DNA from: an uncultured Lachnospiraceae bacterium
GTDB lineage: Bacteria > Bacillota > Clostridia > Lachnospirales > Lachnospiraceae
Reading direction: 5' to 3'
Length of the DNA stretch: 64,000 nucleotides
Assembly: GCA_947630485.1 (NCBI GenBank)
Contig: CANRHU010000005.1
Location: 17,761 to 81,760, forward strand
Shown: piece after piece, positions 1 through 9,900 of the stretch
How the letters are laid out: each line of letters begins with the position of its first letter
How positions within the stretch are numbered: the stretch's first letter is position 1
Program-made: the position numbers and the translations under genes
The notes under the pieces: generated by a model
What the model saw: only the letters and a program-made list of their open reading frames with translations
Databases searched by the model: none
What the model was told of the DNA's origin: nothing

Positions 1-33
1 GGAAATTTTACTGTTTTAGGAGATAACTGAATC

Positions 34-1062
34 ATGGGACTTGAATTTATCAATAAGCTTCCGACTCCGGCAGAGATCCGGGAGCAGTTTCCGCTGCCTC
101 ACGGCCTTGCCGAGGTAAAAGCGCAGAGGGACGAAGAAATCCGAAACGTGCTGACCGGGGAAAGCAGCCGCTTCCTGGTGATCATCGGCCCCTGCTCCGC
201 CGACCATGAGGACTCGGTTCTGGAATACGTGAGCCGCCTGGTTCCCGTCCAGGAAAAGGTGAAGGACAAGCTGATCCTCATTCCCCGCGTCTACACGAAC
301 AAACCGCGCACCACCGGCGAGGGCTACAAGGGCCTGCTGCATCAGCCGGACCCGGAGAAAAAGCCCAACATGTACGAGGGAATTATCGCGATCCGCAGAA
401 TGCATATGCGCGTGGTCCAGGAGACCGGTCTGACTACGGCCGACGAGATGCTCTATCCGGAGAATCTGCGCTATCTGTCTGATCTGATGTCCTATATCGC
501 CGTGGGGGCCCGCTCCGTGGAAAACCAGCAGCACCGCCTCGTGGCCAGCGGCTGCGACGTGCCCGTGGGCATGAAGAATCCCACCAGCGGCGACCTGAGC
601 GTTATGCTGAATTCCGTCGTGGCTGCGCAGGGCGCCCACGAATTCATTTTCCGCGGCTACGAGGTCCACACGCCGGGGAATCCCCTGACCCACACGATCC
701 TCCGCGGCGCGGTCAACAAGCACGGCCAGTACCTGCCCAACTACCACTACGAAGACCTTATCCTGCTGCACCGGCTCTATGAGGAGCGCGACGTACAGAA
801 TAAGGCCTGTATTGTGGACGCCAACCATTCCAACTCCGGCAAGCAGTATATGGAGCAGATCCGCATCGTGAAGGAGGTGCTCCACAGCCGCCGCCATTCG
901 GCGGAAATCAGCGAGCTGGTAAAGGGCGTCATGGTCGAAAGTTATCTGGAGCCGGGCAGCCAGAAGATCGGCGAACACTGCTACGGCAAATCCATCACGG
1001 ACCCGTGCCTCGGCTGGGAGGACTCGGAACGCCTGATCTATGATATCGCCGACAGCCTGTAA
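34..1062 (+). CDS. aroF: 3-deoxy-7-phosphoheptulonate synthase (DAHP synthase, class I AroF/G/H type)
   Basis: Condenses phosphoenolpyruvate with erythrose 4-phosphate, the first step of the shikimate pathway, in the cytosol. The 342-residue protein is full length for the AroF/G/H family. Visible family blocks are FLVIIGPCSADH near residue 46 (phosphate and metal region), RVYTNKPRTTGEGYKGLL near 85-103, the PTSGD block near 193, and the metal-binding IVDANHSNSGKQY near 270. The start is preceded by TAGGAGAT 11 bases upstream. It is the only plus-strand gene in the first 10 kb and converges on uppP, sharing a hairpin that contains both stop codons. Which feedback isoform (Phe, Tyr or Trp) this is cannot be told from sequence alone, so the gene symbol is approximate. 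Confidence 0.93.
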   Translation: MGLEFINKLPTPAEIREQFPLPHGLAEVKAQRDEEIRNVLTGESSRFLVIIGPCSADHEDSVLEYVSRLVPVQEKVKDKLILIPRVYTNKPRTTGEGYKGLLHQPDPEKKPNMYEGIIAIRRMHMRVVQETGLTTADEMLYPENLRYLSDLMSYIAVGARSVENQQHRLVASGCDVPVGMKNPTSGDLSVMLNSVVAAQGAHEFIFRGYEVHTPGNPLTHTILRGAVNKHGQYLPNYHYEDLILLHRLYEERDVQNKACIVDANHSNSGKQYMEQIRIVKEVLHSRRHSAEISELVKGVMVESYLEPGSQKIGEHCYGKSITDPCLGWEDSERLIYDIADSL

Positions 1063-1089
1063 CGGGCAGATTGATTTGCCCCGTTACAG
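1057..1089. terminator. Hairpin shared by convergent aroF and uppP
   Basis: CTGTAACGGGCA (1057-1068) pairs with TGCCCCGTTACAG (1077-1089), with one bulged base and an 8-base loop. The aroF TAA (1060-1062) and the uppP stop (1084-1086) both lie inside the arms. There is no T-run on either side, so it is a candidate bidirectional terminator or 3'-end stabiliser rather than a textbook intrinsic terminator. Confidence 0.5.
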
Positions 1090-2085
1090 CGCCTGAAACT
1101 GAGGGATAAACTGCGTCACCACGAAATACACGATGACGATCACACCCAGAATGATGCGGTAATATCCGAACAGCTTAAAATCATTCCGCCTGATATAAGC
1201 CATCAGGAAACGGATCGAATACACGCTCACGAGAAACGCCACTGCCATTCCAAACAGCAGGAGAAATACCTCTCCGCCCGTAAAATGGAATCCGTACTTG
1301 ATCAGCTTAATCAGGCTTGCGCCGAACATAACCGGGATCCCGAGAAAGAAAGAAAATTCCGCCGCGGCGCCGCGGGAGCAGCCCAGGAGCATGGCCCCAA
1401 GGATCGTCGCGCCGGACCGGGACGTACCCGGCACCAGCGAGAGCGTCTGAAACAGTCCGATCAGAAGCGCCAGGGACAGGGAAATCTGCTCTACCTTCTC
1501 CGTCTTTGCCCTCTTTCCATAATTCTGATTTTCCACCACAATGAACAGAATACCGTAGAGGATCAGCGCCGCCGCCACCACGTAGGGGCCGCGCAGATGC
1601 TCTTCCATCCAGTCGTCCAGCGGAATTCCCACGAGCGCCGCGGGCAGACAGGCGATAACCACCTTCACCCAGAGCATAAGCGTCGCGGCTTTAATCCCCA
1701 GATGACCGCCTTCTTTGCCCATCGGAACCGCCAGCGGAATGATATCCTCGCGCACGCCGCCGCGCGACGTGCGGTATGCGTCCGCGGTCATGACGACTTC
1801 CTTCCCGCCCCTGCCGCCCAGCGGCAGCGACATCTGCTTTTTCCCCATGCTTCTGCCCCTGATCGTCGCAAACGGAAACAGTTTCTGGAAATAGAGCACC
1901 ACGACGGCCAGAATCGCCCCCAGCTGGATTACCACCAGAAACACCTCTTTGAATTCCGGCGTCACATTGAGCTGAACCAGCTCATCCAGAAGAATCATAT
2001 GTCCGGTGCTGCTGATAGGCAGCCACTCGGTGAAGCCTTCTACAATTCCAAAAACAAGCACCTTTAAAATTTCGATCACATTCAT
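1084..2085 (-). CDS. uppP: Undecaprenyl-diphosphatase UppP (BacA) with a large loop insertion
   Basis: Integral membrane phosphatase that recycles undecaprenyl pyrophosphate to the monophosphate carrier for cell-wall synthesis; the family also confers bacitracin tolerance. The first signature is EGFTEWLPISSTGH (residues 16-29) and the second is VPGTSRSGATI in the C-terminal half. At 333 residues it is about 60 longer than the usual 265-275. The excess is a hydrophilic, Gly/Lys/Arg-rich stretch at residues 74-133 between the second membrane segment and the conserved LWVKVVIACLPAALVG block. It lies 63 bases downstream of ung on the same strand and may be co-transcribed. The ribosome site is GGGGAGAGGAAAG. 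Family assignment is firm; any role of the insertion is unknown. Confidence 0.93.
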   Translation of the reverse strand: MNVIEILKVLVFGIVEGFTEWLPISSTGHMILLDELVQLNVTPEFKEVFLVVIQLGAILAVVVLYFQKLFPFATIRGRSMGKKQMSLPLGGRGGKEVVMTADAYRTSRGGVREDIIPLAVPMGKEGGHLGIKAATLMLWVKVVIACLPAALVGIPLDDWMEEHLRGPYVVAAALILYGILFIVVENQNYGKRAKTEKVEQISLSLALLIGLFQTLSLVPGTSRSGATILGAMLLGCSRGAAAEFSFFLGIPVMFGASLIKLIKYGFHFTGGEVFLLLFGMAVAFLVSVYSIRFLMAYIRRNDFKLFGYYRIILGVIVIVYFVVTQFIPQFQAL

Positions 2086-2148
2086 CTGCTTTCCTCTCCC
2101 CTGTTGTCATACGCCGCCCGCGCACAGACGCCCGGCTTTCCTTTCGGT

Positions 2149-2826
2149 TCAGATGTTCTCAATCTGCCAGTCGATGGGAGCCACGCCGTGGCTCTCAAGG
2201 AACTCGTTGCACTGGCTGAAATGGCGGCACCCGAAGAAGCCCCTGTAGGCCGAAAGCGGGCTCGGATGCGGCGCTTTCAATACCAGATGCTTCGGATTCG
2301 TCAGCATCGGGATCTTCGACTGGGCCGGCCGGCCCCATAACATATATACGATGGGACGGTCCTCACGATTCACCGCCTCAATGATCGCGTCCGTAAACTG
2401 CTCCCAGCCCTTCCCCTGGTGGGAATTGGCCTGATGGGCGCGCACGGTCAGCACCGTGTTCAGAAGAAGCACGCCCTCCTTCGCCCATTTTACCAGATAA
2501 CCGTTGTTCGGGATATAGCAGCCCAAATCGTCGTGCAGCTCCTGATAAATATTCACCAGCGACGGCGGGATCTCCTTCTGGTCAGGCAGGACCGAAAAGC
2601 AGAGTCCGTGGGCCTGGTGCTCGTTGTGGTAGGGATCCTGCCCCAGGATCAGCACCTTCACCTCGCTTAACGGCGTCAGATGAAGGGCATTGAAAATGTC
2701 GTCTGCCGGCGGGTAGATCACCCGCGTGCGGTACTCCTGATTGACAAAATGATAAAGCTCCTTATAATAAGGCTTCCGAAACTCGCCGCCAATCGCCGCA
2801 AGCCAGTCGTTCTGGATCGCTCCCAT
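2149..2826 (-). CDS. ung: Uracil-DNA glycosylase, family 1
   Basis: Removes uracil from DNA at the start of base-excision repair. The 225-residue length is typical. The water-activating motif GQDPYHNEHQAHGL is present around residue 62, and the DNA-intercalation/catalytic His motif HPSPLSAYRGFFGCRHFSQCN lies near the C-terminus. The start ATG follows AGGAGGAAAAATCG, an ideal Shine-Dalgarno spacing. It sits between hisF and uppP on the same strand with gaps of 118 and 63 bases, so it is probably transcribed with uppP. Confidence 0.96.
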   Translation of the reverse strand: MGAIQNDWLAAIGGEFRKPYYKELYHFVNQEYRTRVIYPPADDIFNALHLTPLSEVKVLILGQDPYHNEHQAHGLCFSVLPDQKEIPPSLVNIYQELHDDLGCYIPNNGYLVKWAKEGVLLLNTVLTVRAHQANSHQGKGWEQFTDAIIEAVNREDRPIVYMLWGRPAQSKIPMLTNPKHLVLKAPHPSPLSAYRGFFGCRHFSQCNEFLESHGVAPIDWQIENI

Positions 2827-2944
2827 CGATTTTTCCTCCTGTAACCTTGCAACCTTTAACCCAACATCCTATAATTCCGTATCCGGCATCCCTTACCGCC
2901 GCGCATATACGCATACCGCTGTGCCAGGACTTGCTTTCCCAATC

Positions 2945-3706
2945 TCACAGCCGCACCGGCACGCCTCTCCCCGCCAGGTACTCCTTCACCTGCCGGATCT
3001 CCAGTTCCTTATAGTGGAACAGCGACGCCGCCAGCGCCGCGTCCGCCTTTCCCGCCGTCAGCGCCTCATAGAAATGTTCCAGCGTCCCCGCGCCGCCCGA
3101 CGCGATCACGGGCACCGACACATTTTCAGCGATCCGGGCCGTCAGTACATTGTCATAGCCGGCCTTGGTCCCGTCGCAGTCCATGCTGGTCAAAAGGATC
3201 TCCCCTGCCCCCAGCCGGTCGGCCTCCATGGCCCATTCCACCGCGTCCAGACCGGTATCGATGCGGCCGCCGTTCTTATATACGTTCCAGCCGGTCCCGT
3301 CCGCGCGGCGCCTGGCGTCGATCGCCACCACCACGCACTGCCGGCCGAATTTGTCCGCGGCGTCGCTGATCAGACGCGGCGTGTTGATGGCCGAAGAATT
3401 GATGGATATCTTATCCGCGCCCTCCCGCAGAAGCAGGCGGAAATCGTCCACCGTGCGGATGCCTCCGCCTACTGTGAACGGAATAAACACCGTCTCCGCC
3501 ACCCGCCGCACCATGTCCACCACCGTGGCCCTGGCGTCGGAAGAGGCCGTGATATCCAAAAATACCAGCTCGTCGGCCCCGGCCCTGTCGTAGGCCGCGC
3601 CGATCTCCACCGGATCCCCGGCGTCCCGCAGATTCACAAAATTCACGCCCTTCACCACGCGCCCGTTATGGACGTCGAGGCAGGGGATGATTCGCTTCGT
3701 GTGCAT
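2945..3706 (-). CDS. hisF: Imidazole glycerol phosphate synthase cyclase subunit HisF
   Basis: Cyclase half of the HisH-HisF complex, which turns PRFAR plus ammonia into imidazole glycerol phosphate and AICAR in histidine synthesis. The 253-residue (beta/alpha)8 barrel starts with [20 protein letters not shown] (catalytic Asp) and carries the phosphate loops [12 protein letters not shown] and [15 protein letters not shown], plus the second catalytic Asp in [14 protein letters not shown]. The start ATG follows GAGGGAATCAAC. It is 45 bases downstream of hisH. Other his genes are not in the window, so the pair is detached from the rest of the pathway. Confidence 0.96.
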   Translation of the reverse strand: MHTKRIIPCLDVHNGRVVKGVNFVNLRDAGDPVEIGAAYDRAGADELVFLDITASSDARATVVDMVRRVAETVFIPFTVGGGIRTVDDFRLLLREGADKISINSSAINTPRLISDAADKFGRQCVVVAIDARRRADGTGWNVYKNGGRIDTGLDAVEWAMEADRLGAGEILLTSMDCDGTKAGYDNVLTARIAENVSVPVIASGGAGTLEHFYEALTAGKADAALAASLFHYKELEIRQVKEYLAGRGVPVRL

Positions 3707-3751
3707 GTTGATTCCCTCTTTGTCATTCCGTCTGCAAAAATCCCGTCTCCG

Positions 3752-4357
3752 TCACATCTCCAGGAAATTCCGCAGAATCTTAAGTCCCACGTCCCCGCTC
3801 TTCTCCGGATGGAACTGGCAGGCGCAGACATTCCCCCGCTCTACCGCCGCGTGGATACGGACGCCGTACTCCGCGGCCGCCGCCACAAGGTCCTGATCCT
3901 CGGCCTGCAGATAATATGAATGAACGAAATAGACGAAGCTTCCCTGGGAAACCCCGGAAAACAGCCGGCTGCCCTCCGTGATCTCCAGAGAATTCCATCC
4001 CATATGGGGAATCTTAAGTCCCGCGCTGTCAGGGATCCGCAGGATGCGCCCCTTAAACACGCCGAGACCTTCCGCTCCCGGGCTTTCCTCGCTGCTCTCA
4101 AAAAGCAGCTGAAGCCCCAGACAGATTCCCAGAAACGGCCTGCCGGAGCCGGCCGCCTCCCGAACCACATCCACGAGGCCATACTGGGAGAGCCTCTCCA
4201 TCGCGTCGCCGAATGCGCCCACGCCCGGCAGGACTACCCGGTCCGCGCCGAGAATCCGATCCCGGTCCCTGGTCACGCAGACCTGTTCGCCCAGCGCCTC
4301 AAGCGCCTTCGCCACGCTTCTTAAATTTCCCGCGTCATAATCAATGATCGCCGTCAC
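3752..4357 (-). CDS. hisH: Imidazole glycerol phosphate synthase glutaminase subunit HisH
   Basis: Class I glutamine amidotransferase that supplies ammonia to HisF. In 201 residues it shows IIDYDAGNLRSV at the N-terminus, the nucleophile elbow FLGICLGLQLLFE (catalytic Cys) and the His/Glu dyad in CQFHPEKSG. The reading frame begins with GTG, not ATG: MTAIIDYDAGN follows AAGGGAATCCAAAGCT directly, and no in-frame ATG would keep the conserved first strand. It is the first gene of a hisHF unit with a promoter about 40 bases upstream. Confidence 0.95.
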   Translation of the reverse strand: MTAIIDYDAGNLRSVAKALEALGEQVCVTRDRDRILGADRVVLPGVGAFGDAMERLSQYGLVDVVREAAGSGRPFLGICLGLQLLFESSEESPGAEGLGVFKGRILRIPDSAGLKIPHMGWNSLEITEGSRLFSGVSQGSFVYFVHSYYLQAEDQDLVAAAAEYGVRIHAAVERGNVCACQFHPEKSGDVGLKILRNFLEM

Positions 4358-4397
4358 AGCTTTGGATTCCCTTCCGTCAGATGATGAATACCAAACG

Positions 4398-4426
4398 ATT
4401 GTAGCAGAAAAGCGTCAAAAAAACAA
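4398..4426 (-). promoter_or_regulatory. Candidate sigma-A promoter of hisHF
   Basis: Minus strand reads TTGTTT (4421-4426), a 17-base spacer and TACAAT (4398-4403). This would start transcription near 4391, about 34 bases ahead of the GTG start of hisH. Confidence 0.55.
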
Positions 4427-4460
4427 GTAGACCTGCGTACAATCCCCCTGCCCATCGATT

Positions 4461-6836
4461 TTATATCTTTTTCAGATACAAAAGCATGCTCGCGAAATCG
4501 CCCCACTTCGGCGGGAGCAAAAGCCCCGCGTTCATGAGAAGACGGCCGCTGTAAACCTGGTTTTCTTTTCCAGAAGCATGTCCCGCCATGGCCGCGTATT
4601 CCGGCCTCTGCGCCTCCATTTTCTTCTGTTGGACGCTCTTATATTCCTCCACCGCATAATCCGCTTCCGGATCCAGACCCTTAAGCCTTATCCGCCTGCT
4701 GTGCTGATTCGGTTTCCCGAGCACCTGCACGAAAGTGACCAGTGCCTCCGACCGATCCTTTGCGACTACCTGCCAACAGTCCAGCACATGGTTTTCCGCC
4801 CAGGAAGCGATCCGGTAGTAATCGCCCTCCCGGTTCAGATCCGCGAACCGGTGGTACATAGCCACCTGATTCTCAATCTCCTCCCGGTCTGCCTCGGAGA
4901 TCTTCGTGATATCCAGCTCGTATCCAAACGTTCCCGCCAGCGCCACATGGCCCCTGGCCACAAAGGGCGTCGTCCGCCCCACCGCGTGGTTCGGGCAGTC
5001 GCTGACGTGCGCTCCCATGGTTCCCAGCGGATAGAGCATCGCCGTACCCTCCTGAACCTCCAGGCGCTCGACGGCGTCCGTGTCGTCGGAGCACCAGATC
5101 TGCGGACTGTAATACAGCATACCGGGATCAAACCTGGCCCCTCCTCCGCAGCAGTTCTCCAGCAGAAGTTCCGGAAACTCCTTAAGGAGCCGCTCCTGCA
5201 GCTCATAGATTCCCAGCGTAAAACGGTGGGCCAGCTCGCCCTGCTGATCGTCCGCGAGATAAGAGCTTCCCAGATCGGTCAGCTGACGGTTGGAATCCCA
5301 TTTCACATAGGAAATGTCGGCGCTGCGCAGAATCCCTGCCACGCATCCGTAAACATACTCCCTCACCTCCGGCCGGGACAGATCCAGCACGTACTGGGCG
5401 CGGCTCTGGGTCGGCGTGCGGCCCGGCTGCCGCATCGCCCAGTCCGGATGCTGCCGGTACAGATCCGAATCCGGCGAAATCATTTCCGGCTCAAACCAGA
5501 TGCCGAACTTCAGTCCCTCAGCCTTGACGCGGTCCACCAGCTCCTTCAGCGTACAGCCCAATTTCTCCTCATTCACAACCCAGTCGCCGAGGGAACAGTT
5601 GTCGGAATCCCTTTTCCCAAACCAGCCGTCGTCCATGACCAGCATCTCAATACCGCGCTTCTTCGCCTCACGGGCAATATCCACCAGCTTGTCGGCGTTA
5701 AACTTGAAATACGTCGCCTCCCAGTTATTGATCAGGATCGGGCGCTGCTTATGAAGGTACGGGCTGCGGATCAGATGGTTCCGGTAGAGGTCGTGGAGGG
5801 TGCGGGTCATTTTCCCAAGACCCTCGTCGGAATAGACGCAGACCACCTCCGGCGCCGTGAAGGTCTCGCCGGGCCGCAGAGCCCAGGTAAAACCCTCCGG
5901 ATTGATGCCCATCATCATGCGCAGGCTGCCGAACTGGTTAAGCTCCGCCTCCGCCGTAAAGTTGCCGGAATAGATAAAATGCATGGCGTACACATCGCCG
6001 CGGTCCTGCCCCGCGTCCCGGTCCATCACCGCGATGAACGGATGGTCCTGATGGCCTGACTCGCCGCGGACGGACGACACCAGCTGCCGCCCAAGCGTCA
6101 CCGGACGGCGGTTTAAATGCCGCTCCCGGGCCCAGGAGCCGTGAAGCGTCAGCAGATCCATGCCGGAATCCGCCCCCGAACCGATCCCCGCGCCGCCGCA
6201 GCCGCGTCCGACGAGACCTCCGCACAAATTCCGGTCGCTCAAATCCATATCGAAGCTGGCGCTCAGAACCTTTTCCACGTAGATTGTGGAAGCGCTCTCG
6301 TTGACCAGCCGGGCGCTCCGCATGACGGCGCGGCTGTCGTCAAAGACGCTGTAAAGCAGTGTAACCTTTAAACCTATAACCTCGTCCCGCAGGTCGATCT
6401 CCAGAGTCTGGCCGCCTGCGGCGTCTCCTGCTGCCGTCCGTCCCGAAGCTGCATCACCCGCGCTGCAGAATGTGGCCGGAAGTCCGGGAAGTTCCGGCTT
6501 TCCCTCAAGAATCCGGTATCCCGCGTAGTGCGGCTCGCACCCGCGGTATCCCGCCTCCGTCCGCACGCGCAGACTGCTCTGCCGGTAATCGCCCACCCCC
6601 CAGGAGGCGTACTCTGTCGGAAACGTATCCGCGAAGGAACATTTCTCCCGCAGATTCTCTGACGGCACAAACGGCGGCTCGCCGGTGCGCATCAGATACC
6701 CGCAGCGGTCGTCGTCCAGGCGTTTCCCGAAATACACATGTCCCACATATCGATCATCGGCAATGCCGATTACATATTCCACGTCGCCGGCCGTCAGCCG
6801 AAACAGCTTCCGGTCTTTGATAAACTGAATACCCAT
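4461..6836 (-). CDS. GH36 alpha-galactosidase
   Basis: Predicted to release terminal alpha-galactose, for example from galactomannan or raffinose-type sugars. The 791-residue protein has the clan GH-D layout of N-terminal beta-sandwich, (beta/alpha)8 barrel and C-terminal beta domain. The barrel shows MDDGWFGKRDSDN (401-413), the nucleophile in YVKWDSNRQLTD (Asp514) and the acid/base region IWCSDDTD (581-587). CCGGGARFDPGM is also typical. There is no signal peptide, so it is cytoplasmic. Two low-complexity Ala/Gly/Ser stretches (residues 125-144 and 211-227) interrupt the N-terminal domain. The start follows AAGGAGAG. It lies 121 bases downstream of the large GH2 gene and is probably co-expressed with it. 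Exact substrate is inferred. Confidence 0.93.
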   Translation of the reverse strand: MGIQFIKDRKLFRLTAGDVEYVIGIADDRYVGHVYFGKRLDDDRCGYLMRTGEPPFVPSENLREKCSFADTFPTEYASWGVGDYRQSSLRVRTEAGYRGCEPHYAGYRILEGKPELPGLPATFCSAGDAASGRTAAGDAAGGQTLEIDLRDEVIGLKVTLLYSVFDDSRAVMRSARLVNESASTIYVEKVLSASFDMDLSDRNLCGGLVGRGCGGAGIGSGADSGMDLLTLHGSWARERHLNRRPVTLGRQLVSSVRGESGHQDHPFIAVMDRDAGQDRGDVYAMHFIYSGNFTAEAELNQFGSLRMMMGINPEGFTWALRPGETFTAPEVVCVYSDEGLGKMTRTLHDLYRNHLIRSPYLHKQRPILINNWEATYFKFNADKLVDIAREAKKRGIEMLVMDDGWFGKRDSDNCSLGDWVVNEEKLGCTLKELVDRVKAEGLKFGIWFEPEMISPDSDLYRQHPDWAMRQPGRTPTQSRAQYVLDLSRPEVREYVYGCVAGILRSADISYVKWDSNRQLTDLGSSYLADDQQGELAHRFTLGIYELQERLLKEFPELLLENCCGGGARFDPGMLYYSPQIWCSDDTDAVERLEVQEGTAMLYPLGTMGAHVSDCPNHAVGRTTPFVARGHVALAGTFGYELDITKISEADREEIENQVAMYHRFADLNREGDYYRIASWAENHVLDCWQVVAKDRSEALVTFVQVLGKPNQHSRRIRLKGLDPEADYAVEEYKSVQQKKMEAQRPEYAAMAGHASGKENQVYSGRLLMNAGLLLPPKWGDFASMLLYLKKI

Positions 6837-6957
6837 TCTCTGCTCTCTCCTTTTCCCAACCGCATCCGCAATGGTACGTTATTGATTCTAAATTTAATCC
6901 ATAGCCTTTCACAGCTGCCGGCGATCCCAAAAGCCGCAAAGCGCCTGTCCCGGCGCG

Positions 6958-9900
6958 TCAACTTTCCATAAACCGAATGGATTTCAAGTCGAAATCGGTC
7001 CCCGGAAGAAACACGACCGTAAGATCCCGCACTCCTGAAATCTCCGGGATTGCAAACGACCTTACGGCCGTTTCTTCGCTGCCCGCAAATTCCAGATCCA
7101 CGCTCTCGCTCTCCTGCTTCGAGGCACTCTCCTGTCCTGAAGCATTCCCCTGCTCCGACGCATTTCCCTGCTTCAAGGTACTTTCCTGCTTCGAGGCACT
7201 CTCCTGTTCCGAAGCATCTTTTCCCGCTCCAAACGACAGCCTGATCGTATCGCGCCGGTTTCTCGTGCGGCCTGTGATCTCGACTCTGCGGGCGCCGCTT
7301 CCAAAATCAACGTCCTCGAAGCAGACGCTGACATTGTTGCCGATCCTTTCAATCATCTCTTCTCCCGCCACAAAGCTGTCGCCGTAAACCGCGTCGTTAT
7401 CCAAAGCGCGGATCAAGGTTCCCAGGCGGCGGGGAGACGCAAAGCGGAAACCGAGGAAGCGCAGTTCTTCATGGAACACAAATTCCAGGTCATGGACGCC
7501 CATCATTGTCCGGGGAAGCGTAAAGGTATTGTATTTGTACGTATTCCACTCGTTCTTTGCCTGGAAACGCAGGGTGTCAATCCATTCGCCGTCAGCGTAA
7601 AGCTCAACCGGAATCACATTTTCATTGTACGTATAAATGCCGATCGTGATCTCATCCGAACCGGTCTTCTTAAAATCGACATGCCGGAAAAGGACTCTTT
7701 TCGTCCTCCTTAAAAGCACTCCGCCGCCCATGTCGGAATTCAGCTCGTCGGCATTCGCGGCCAACGAGGCGAGGACAATGTTCCCATACGGATTGAAAGC
7801 GGCAGGACCAAAACCCGCGTTTTCCATCTCGATTTCCGAGATAACCTCCTCGTATTTTCCTCCGTTCCTGCAGTACGCCCTGAAACGGTAGACGCCGTCG
7901 CCCAGAGGAGTCAGAACCGCTCCGTCCGGAGCCGCCTCGATCTTTAGAAGGTTTGTCTCGACCCCCGCGGCAGTAACCGCCTTAAAACCGATATCGCCGG
8001 GAGCCGGAACCGCTCCCTCGGGATAGATTGCGATCCGGGCAAACGCCTTCGGATTGTCGGGCGTAAGCCTCTTCTCCGACACGGCAAGCCCGATCTTCCG
8101 GACGCTCAGGTCATCCTTACGGCCGTCACGCTCAACCTTCTGGAGGCAGGAAATCCCTTCCGTAACGCAGGGCTTTCCTTCTAATGCGCTAAAAACCTTC
8201 TCCGGCGCGCCGCCAGCCCCTTTTAACGCCTCCGCGGCTGAAACAGAAATCTTAACGCTCTCATCCGGGAGTCCGGGGGAACTCAACGTGACCACAGCAT
8301 CGCCTGCCTGGAACGACGCGCCGAGAACCACGGTCAGCCGCCCGCCGAAAAGCCTGCGGGAGTTGGTCTTATATTCCTCATAATCGGTGCTGTCGCCGTT
8401 GTCCATGCCCATCAGCCGAAGCGGCCCCGAGACGCTCACATTCACCCGGTTTCTCGCATTGTCACAGGCATTGCCTTCGCTGTCAACGGCGGTAATCTCC
8501 AGGAAAACCAGATCCACGCCGTCCGCCGCAACCGACGTTCGGTCCGACTGAACCGAAAGGCGCGCGGCGTCCCCGGGCGTGCGGCGGACGTCCCCGCAGA
8601 CCGTCTCTCCTGCCGCGTTATATCCGACCGCTTTCAGCTCTCCCGCCTCATACTCCGCGTGCCAGCGTCCGGAAAGGGTATGCCCGTCGGTATGATTATA
8701 AAGCGCTTTCCCAAGGCTGCGGCCGTTTACGAAAACCTCAACAGCATCGCAGTTGGAATAGGCGAAAATGTCAATCTGCTGCCCTTCGTTCCAATCCCAG
8801 GACGGAAACAGATGGACAAACGGCGCGGCCGTTTTGTTCCACTCGGCTTTATAGGCATAGAAGCTGTCCTTGGGAAAGCCCGCGGTATCGATATGCCCGA
8901 AAAAGGAATTCTTCGTGCGGTAGGGCGTAGGCTCGCCGATATAATCCCAGCCGGTCCAGATAAACTGGCCGAGGGAATAGGGCCGGTTCCTGTCCTCGGT
9001 GATGTTATGCTCAACATTCGGCGCGCCCCAGCCGGTGCAGCAGTTCATCAGCGACGAACACTGGCTGTCATCATAGGTCGTGGCGGAAACCGATGCCGGG
9101 AAATGATAGATTCCCCGCGACTGAATCGTCGAAGCGGTCTCCGAACCGTAAATCACCCAGTCCGGATGCTCCTCATGGTGGCGGTCGTAAATGCTTTCCA
9201 GATAATTGTATCCCACCGCCCCCAGGTGTGCCGCGCAGTTCTGCGCGCCCTGCCAGCGCATATGGTTGGATCCGATCGTCACGGGATGCGCGTTTTTATA
9301 ATCGTGGATACGGACGCAGCGGATCAGTTCCTTCGTCAGCTCCTCGCCGCGCGGGATGTCGTTGGTATCTCCGATCTCATTGCCGATGCTCCACATGATG
9401 ATGCCGGCCCGGTTCCGGTCGCGCCTGATCCAGCTTTCCACGTCGCGCTCATGCCACTCGTCAAAGAAACGCGCATAGTCATAATCGGTCTTCCGGTTCT
9501 GCCACATGTCAAAGGCTTCGCTGTCCACGAGAAAGCCCATCTCGTCGCACAGATCCATGAATCCCGGCGCGGGCGGATTGTGGGAGGTACGGATGGCGTT
9601 GACGCCCATTTCCTTAAGCTTCATAAGCTGCCGCCTCGCCGCGTTTTTATGAAAGGCCGCGCCCAGCGCGCCCTGGTCGTGATGCATGCAGACGCCGTTG
9701 AGCTTTAAGCTCCTGCCGTTCAGGAAAAAGCCCTTTTCGCTGTCAAAACGGCAGGATTTGAAGCCGACGCGCTCACACCTTTGGTCGGCGGGTTCATTTC
9801 CAATGAACAGCTCCGTCAGAAGGGAATACAGATACGGGCGTTCCGGGCTCCAAAGCTCAGGCTCTGCAATGTGAATGCTCTGCGTCGTTTTGGACGTTCC

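Noticed and set aside
4578..6059. 493-codon open frame opposite the GH36 gene
   Set aside because: Same antisense artefact; composition unlike any protein and no start signal.
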